Shown one piece after another: positions 59,431 to 64,000 of a stretch of DNA of 64,000 nucleotides. Made by a program: the position numbers and the translations under genes. The first letter of the stretch is position 1. Every line of letters starts with the position of its first letter. The DNA comes from Gamarada debralockiae (lineage: Eukaryota; Ascomycota; Leotiomycetes; Helotiales; Hyphodiscaceae): positions 1-64,000 of the forward strand of contig NXFV01000141.1 in the NCBI GenBank assembly GCA_002803225.1. The letters are read 5' to 3'. Below the pieces are notes generated by a model that was not told the DNA's origin, made no database searches, and worked only from the letters and a program-made list of their open reading frames with translations.

Positions 59431-60669
59431 ATGTTGTCCTACCTTTGCACTCGAACTGTGCTCTGGATGACCCTAGCATCCAGTGTAGCCTATAGCACTG
59501 TCCTTTCCACCTCAAGCCGCTGGATCGTCAACTCAAGCGGTGATCGCATCAAGTTCCGCTGCGTCAATTGGGCAGGAGCAGCAGAGACACGGATCCCAGA
59601 AGGACTGCAATGGCAACCCGTCGCCACAATAGCATCGTGGATAGCCGACCAAGGTTTTAACTGTGTCCGTCTCACGTACTCCATCGACATGGCTCTTGAT
59701 CCAACTCAAACCGTTTCCGCTTCATTCGAATATGCGGCTTCCTCAGCAAGCACTGGAGCAGGTACAACCCTTTACCCTGACTTGTACAACACAGCAGTGG
59801 GAAAGAATTCGTGGCTGTCATCTGCCACTACTTTGGATGTATTTGAAGAAGTAATTAAGGCGCTTGATAACGTCGGAGTTATGGTGATATTGGATAATCA
59901 CGTCTCGCATGCCTCATGGTGCTGCAGCACAACTGACGGCAACGGATGGTGGGCCTCAGCATCCGGATACGTGGCTGCCAATTCTCAGTACTTCATAACG
60001 GACAACTGGATTGCAGGATTAGAAGCAATGGCGAAATTCGCCGCCTCATATTCTAACGTCGTTGCCATGTCCTTGCGCAATGAACTCCGCGCTGTGGACA
60101 ACCAGGACGAGAACAATCATGCAGACTGGTACTCTTTGATGCAGGAGGGTGCGTCGGCCATTCATTCAGCAAACTCGAACTTGCTGGTCGTATTCGGAGG
60201 TGTCAATTATGCGCTTGATCTGTCGTTTCTGTACAGCGAACCGCTCGATTTCTCGGCTCTCGGCTTAGAGAATAAGGCGGTTTATGAGTTCCACAGCTAT
60301 CAGTGGAGCAATAGTGATTACGATGACTGCTCCGAGTGGGACACTCTAATTGGATCGCAAACCGGATACCTTCTCACGCAAGGCCAATCGTACACAGGTC
60401 CCCTTTGGCTTAGCGAGTTTGGATGGACGCAAGTAGATACCCCCACAGACGAGGCAGAGTACAGGAGCTGTTTGATTCCATACATGGAGGGCAATGATGC
60501 GGATTGGTCAGTGTGGGCTGTTCAGGGGAGTTACTATGTGAGGAACGGGGAAGTCAATTATGATGAGACTTATGGTTTGCTCAATACTGATTGGAGTGGA
60601 TGGAGGAACTCATCTTGGATTGCTTCAGTTGGGTCAATGTTCACCGTGAACCAGGGGCCTGGGTCGTGA
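59431..60669 (+). CDS. Secreted GH5 glycoside hydrolase
   Basis: Single exon, 412 residues from the Met at 59431. The signal peptide MLSYLCTRTVLWMTLASSVAYS is followed by the GH5 barrel: GDRIKFRCVNWAGAAE, GFNCVRLTYSIDMAL, VMVILDNHVSHASWCC, the acid/base Glu218 in MSLRNELR, the substrate-side YEFHSYQW, and the nucleophile Glu329 in LWLSEFGWTQ. Both catalytic glutamates are present, so it should be active. Related fungal enzymes attack beta-linked glucans or mannans; subfamily not determined. No carbohydrate-binding module. The frame opens at 59371, but only the Met at 59431 gives a signal peptide directly. Confidence 0.9.
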   Translation: MLSYLCTRTVLWMTLASSVAYSTVLSTSSRWIVNSSGDRIKFRCVNWAGAAETRIPEGLQWQPVATIASWIADQGFNCVRLTYSIDMALDPTQTVSASFEYAASSASTGAGTTLYPDLYNTAVGKNSWLSSATTLDVFEEVIKALDNVGVMVILDNHVSHASWCCSTTDGNGWWASASGYVAANSQYFITDNWIAGLEAMAKFAASYSNVVAMSLRNELRAVDNQDENNHADWYSLMQEGASAIHSANSNLLVVFGGVNYALDLSFLYSEPLDFSALGLENKAVYEFHSYQWSNSDYDDCSEWDTLIGSQTGYLLTQGQSYTGPLWLSEFGWTQVDTPTDEAEYRSCLIPYMEGNDADWSVWAVQGSYYVRNGEVNYDETYGLLNTDWSGWRNSSWIASVGSMFTVNQGPGS

Positions 60670-61261
60670 ATTAGAGACCGTACATCGGTGTATGAGTCTG
60701 GTACGATGAGACCGTTTCATTGTCCACCTTACTATTTCTCCTACCTCAACCAAGCAATTCGATATACTTTGTCACTCATTCTAAGGATTGACCTCCACTC
60801 CTTCAATGTCGCTAAATCTAGGAAGTTCAACTCTAAACACGATGAAATGATTGTCAAATTTGACGCCGCTATCTTTAGGATAATGCCATACAGATAGAAA
60901 AGAGGCAACTTCAGTAGAGTGCAACTTTACAAGTAGCGAACAACAATAATCCTTATGACAGCGACAGAATAATCGGCAGATACCTGTTCTATAATAGTGG
61001 AGCTTCATGAATACGACACGTGAGACGGCTGTATCAAGGAAAGCGGGTCAAGCTTCGATCTCGACTTCGCTCTTCCACATGATGGTGTCGTGGAAGTCAA
61101 ATAATCGCTGTGATTCAGATCAGTGCACAATTCTCGTATTATAGAGAAAATTTTGAGCAGTTAGGCCTTTTAAGCCACTTCTTTTTGCTCATTCACGCGC
61201 AGTAAAAGCCGCCCATCATTTATCCATTCCACCAGAACTGGTGACTTAATCATCGAAGAGT
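60670..61261. other. Intergenic
   Basis: A minus-strand stretch near 61102-61046 reads LFDFHDTIMWKSEVEIEA-stop and may be the tail exon of an unidentified gene. Nothing else supported. Confidence 0.35.
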
Positions 61262-62400
61262 CTACACCATGGGGGTGGAAGAATTGCTCCTCTCCTTCGC
61301 AGCATCATACAGAGTTTGGATATCATTCGCCCACTGCGTTACATTCGGTCCGAAGACTTCGCAATCATAGGTCAAAAGTCCATTAACTTCTCCTTCAACA
61401 TCAGTAGTTTGAGTGCAGACATCACCACTGCAGGAGAAAAGTTCGTTTTGGTCTCGAAGTTCAGTTGGTCTCGAAGTTCAGTTTGGTCTCGAAGTTCAGT
61501 TTGGTCTCGAAGTTCAGTGAGTAGGGCGTGGCCTCGGTAGTTCCAGGCGTTCAGTGTCTCGTCGATTTCGTAGGTATGATTGATGGCATTAATTGCTTCT
61601 TGGACGTTCCAGAGACTGCGAGAACGGTAGTGGGAAAGCTACCAGAAGACTAACACATAATAGAGAGGAAGACTCACTGCTCAATCGAAATATTGTTGCC
61701 AATTCCGCTGTATTCTCCTTGAAGGCCGATACGCGTTGGATCGTACGGACTCGATTCGATGGAGTAGAAAGGCGAACCAAATGGAGGATGTGCATAGTGA
61801 TGATTATCACTGTAATCTCCAGCCCCAAGGTCATACCAACCGGTGGTGCTGTCGACAGGTCTCGTTGGATCAAGCGACGGGAGAGTATCAGCAAGGCCAA
61901 ATTCAGGATAACCTTGGATGACTTGGCCCCAGCCTTCATTATAGATAACCTGCGAACAAATTAGTATTGTAAGGCTCATCTGGATAATAAGACTGAACTT
62001 ACCCTTGTTACAATGCTTGGGTAGCTTTATGCTGGTTCACAACTAGTTCAAGTTGACGATCAAACTCTGCTTATTGATCTACGTTGGGCAGATAGGTGAC
62101 CGATATTCAATTTGGCAAGTAATAGCTCTGCAAGGTCGCAATGCATGCATGTCTTGCATTAGCGTAATACCTATCTAGTCGCATGCTTGGTAGAATAGGT
62201 CATCTCGACTTTGGTCTATTCGAAGGTTAGCAAACAGCGTCGCTTTATGGAGCCACACTACTCACGTGCTTCCGAAGCATGTTGGAACCGAGACTCTTCA
62301 AGGTTTGCAAGTCAAATACCATAGCTTCTCTGTTTGGAGGGGCGTATATCCCATCTGGTCAGAACCCTTGATCCAAAGTCCCGTACATGAAGATAAATTC
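61262..62400 (-). pseudogene. GH2 family glycosidase, multiply broken
   Basis: Pieces in order: YGTLDQGF-stop-PDGIYAP PNREAMVFDLQTLKSLGSN MLRKH; after an intron TKVE, then, one frame over, DLFYQACD-stop-IGITLMQDM; VDQ-stop-AEFDRQLELVVNQHK; a 1-bp frameshift into SYPSIVTR; the catalytic-region exon VIYNEGWGQVIQGYPEFGLA DTLPSLDPTRPVDSTTGWYD; and the end HLWNVQEAINAINHTY ... NALL. An 18-bp unit (ACTGAACTTCGAGACCAA) is present four times at 61450-61521, one copy 17 bp long, which breaks the frame before QNELFSCSGDVCTQ. The N-terminal sugar-binding part is absent. It was probably a beta-galactosidase/glucuronidase-like enzyme. Confidence 0.85.
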
Positions 62401-63158
62401 GCTATTTAAACTATCCGCCAATTTCTGACGATCTTGTTCACGAGGAAACAATTCCGCAACACGCCTAGAGTGGCCAAATGAGTTGTGGAAGAGAACCAAA
62501 CTAAGCTGACCACAGCTCGGAACTATTCAGAATCTCGGCGTTAGCACTACTCCTTCTAGAAGGGATTTGGAGTACCGAGCCTATTTCAGGAGGCGCAAGG
62601 CTCGGAGGTGAACACCTGAACCGTGTCTCGCGACTCCTGAAATTGCCTATAACAGGAAGAAAGGGAACTGAAAGACAAATCTCATACATAGAGCACCGCA
62701 AGTCCCGTAACTAATTGTTGGTCGTTCAACGTAAGTATGAATTTCGTCAAGCCTTCGGTGCGTCTCTCTCTTGAAAGAGGTTGATCCTCATTGCAACGTG
62801 ATCCTTCAAGAACAACTTGACAATCGGGGTTTCACAGCCCTCCACTTATGGTCCAGCCGCGGAAGGAGCTTCTTTGAAATCCCGCCGGACTTGTATCTCT
62901 TGATGACTTGTGTGTCCGCGTTGTTGAGGTATGTTTCTGGTAGAGTATCGTAGAAATAGCCCCAGAAAATTGCTAGGGTGGTAATTAATGGTGTGACAAG
63001 GAAGGCTGCGAGAGCCTGCCATCAAATTAACATTCAGTTGCACTCAGTCTGGCCTGGAAAAGTTGAATAGAGACGTACCCATATCCGACGATGTCCGCAT
63101 CTACATCAAGAGGTTCATCGGTTGCTGTGCAATTGAGACTACCATTGCAGCTTCCCAT
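62401..63158 (-). pseudogene. Polytopic membrane protein relic
   Basis: Pieces: MGSCNGSLNCTATDEPLDVD ADIVGYG (from 63158); after an intron ALAAFLVTPLITTLAIFWGY FYDTLP; later LTKFILTLNDQQLVTGLAVL YV-stop; and VVSLVWFSSTTHLATLGVLR NCFLVNKIVRNWRIV-stop. The DQQLVTGLAVL and WFSSTTHLATL blocks are signatures of a fungal integral-membrane family of unknown role. Stops and frame changes separate them, so the gene is dead. It runs straight into the GH2 relic. Confidence 0.7.
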
Positions 63159-64000
63159 TTTTAATGTGACTATTCAATGGGGCCTACCGAATATAACTCT
63201 TTGGAAAAGTGAGATGATAAAGTGACATTACACAAGAGATACATGGATAAAAGAATGAAGCGGCGATTTTGTCAGTGAAGTTGACAGCTTCGTGCGGCTG
63301 AGATGAACAAGGATACTCTACCAGGATTGACCGTTTCCATCAGAACACCTGCAGCCACTTCCGAATAGATGAATCTACTGGTATTAATTTCGCGCAACCC
63401 CGGCCCCCACCATCGCACTCACAATATTTGCTGGGTCTGAACCTGACGAGGCGTGCGGCAAGAAGTCGCTGGACAACGGTCCAAACACAGAAGGCGTGAA
63501 CACAAACTCATCAGCAGCAATGCCAAGGCTGACGCATGCTGTCTGTCCCCTGGTTGGGTGAGGCGAGGCATTGGTAACGAAGCGCTTTCTGTCGTCAGGA
63601 GTCCGGCTATCAGACGACAGCCGACCGGATCAACACTTTGCCGCAGAAGGTGTGGATATAACGTTAGGGGTGAAGACAAAGACTCAAGGCGCATTTAGTT
63701 TAGCCGAGACCAGATTTTGGAGGTGCTGGCGTGTAGATCAGGCCTCCGCCGTGCATCTATCTAGCGAATGGGAATTCCCCCGCACCATCCCCGAGATGAT
63801 TGCCGTTCGACGCGACTACCAAACATTTGCAAGCATTTACAAACCATGAGATGATCAATTGGCGCCTCCACAACTCCAAAATCTAGTACCATAAATGAGC
63901 TTATAAACATCTTACGATGGTAACTCTCATGATCTTCGAGTCTATACACTACCCTCAATTATAAAAGGGGAACATCGAACTCGGAACACACGACCCCGCA
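63159..64000. other. Right end of window, no supported gene
   Basis: A minus-strand stretch around 63620-63420 could encode TACVSLGIAADEFVFTPSVF GPLSSDFLP before a GTGAGT donor, perhaps an exon of another decayed gene; not identifiable. Confidence 0.3.

Noticed and set aside
1..64000. tRNA, rRNA and CRISPR signals
   Set aside because: No cloverleaf with paired A/B boxes, no rRNA core sequence and no regular spacer array found by eye; CRISPR is not expected in a fungal genome.

Overview
The window is nuclear DNA of a filamentous ascomycete (Pezizomycotina). Genes are dense on both strands and are interrupted by short introns, mostly 45-70 bp, with GTRNGT-type donors and CTRAC-type branch sites. 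The families present are fungal: HET domain, PNP-NACHT-ankyrin NLR, D-arabinono-lactone oxidase, a HET-era STAND-like N-terminal domain. A Leotiomycete-like fungus is my inference, from how the proteins resemble families I know; no search was run. All exon structures were worked out by hand from splice signals and reading phase.

Layout. 0.3-11.3 kb is housekeeping: an RRM protein with a long Gln/Asn/Ser-rich N-terminus, a one-pass membrane protein, a metallo-beta-lactamase-fold hydrolase, and a head-to-head pair, ARPC4 (Arp2/3 complex) and UBP6/USP14 (proteasome deubiquitinase). 11.5-24.6 kb mixes intact genes (HET protein, UPF0303 protein, small hypothetical, F-box/LRR-like protein, ALO1) with relics: a kinase-like gene with a nonsense codon, a truncated HET gene and a helicase fragment. 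25.4-28.0 kb holds a spliced gene joining a caspase-like peptidase domain to a C-terminal bHLH DNA-binding domain. 30.9-34.6 kb holds two small genes, a sedoheptulose-1,7-bisphosphatase (SHB17-like) and a SAM methyltransferase. 37-45 kb has a secreted protein, a PD-(D/E)XK-like nuclease gene and a TLC-domain membrane protein, separated by long AT-rich spacers.

46.9-53.9 kb is the most striking part. An NLR (PNP-like, NACHT, 10.5 near-identical ankyrin repeats) diverges from a gene fusing a STAND-type N-terminal domain to a degenerate G-alpha GTPase. A 404-bp terminal-inverted-repeat element lies between the two starts. A 218-bp solo LTR with a 5-bp target duplication has landed in the last ankyrin repeat of the NLR.

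54-64 kb is a decaying accessory region: a C2H2 zinc-finger pseudogene, one intact secreted GH5 glycosidase, and two abutting pseudogenes (GH2 glycosidase and a polytopic membrane protein) with many stops and frameshifts.

How the parts may fit: the HET gene, HET relic, kinase relic, caspase-bHLH, nuclease, NLR and G-alpha-like genes together look like a non-self recognition / programmed cell death repertoire scattered among core genes. That functional reading is inference.
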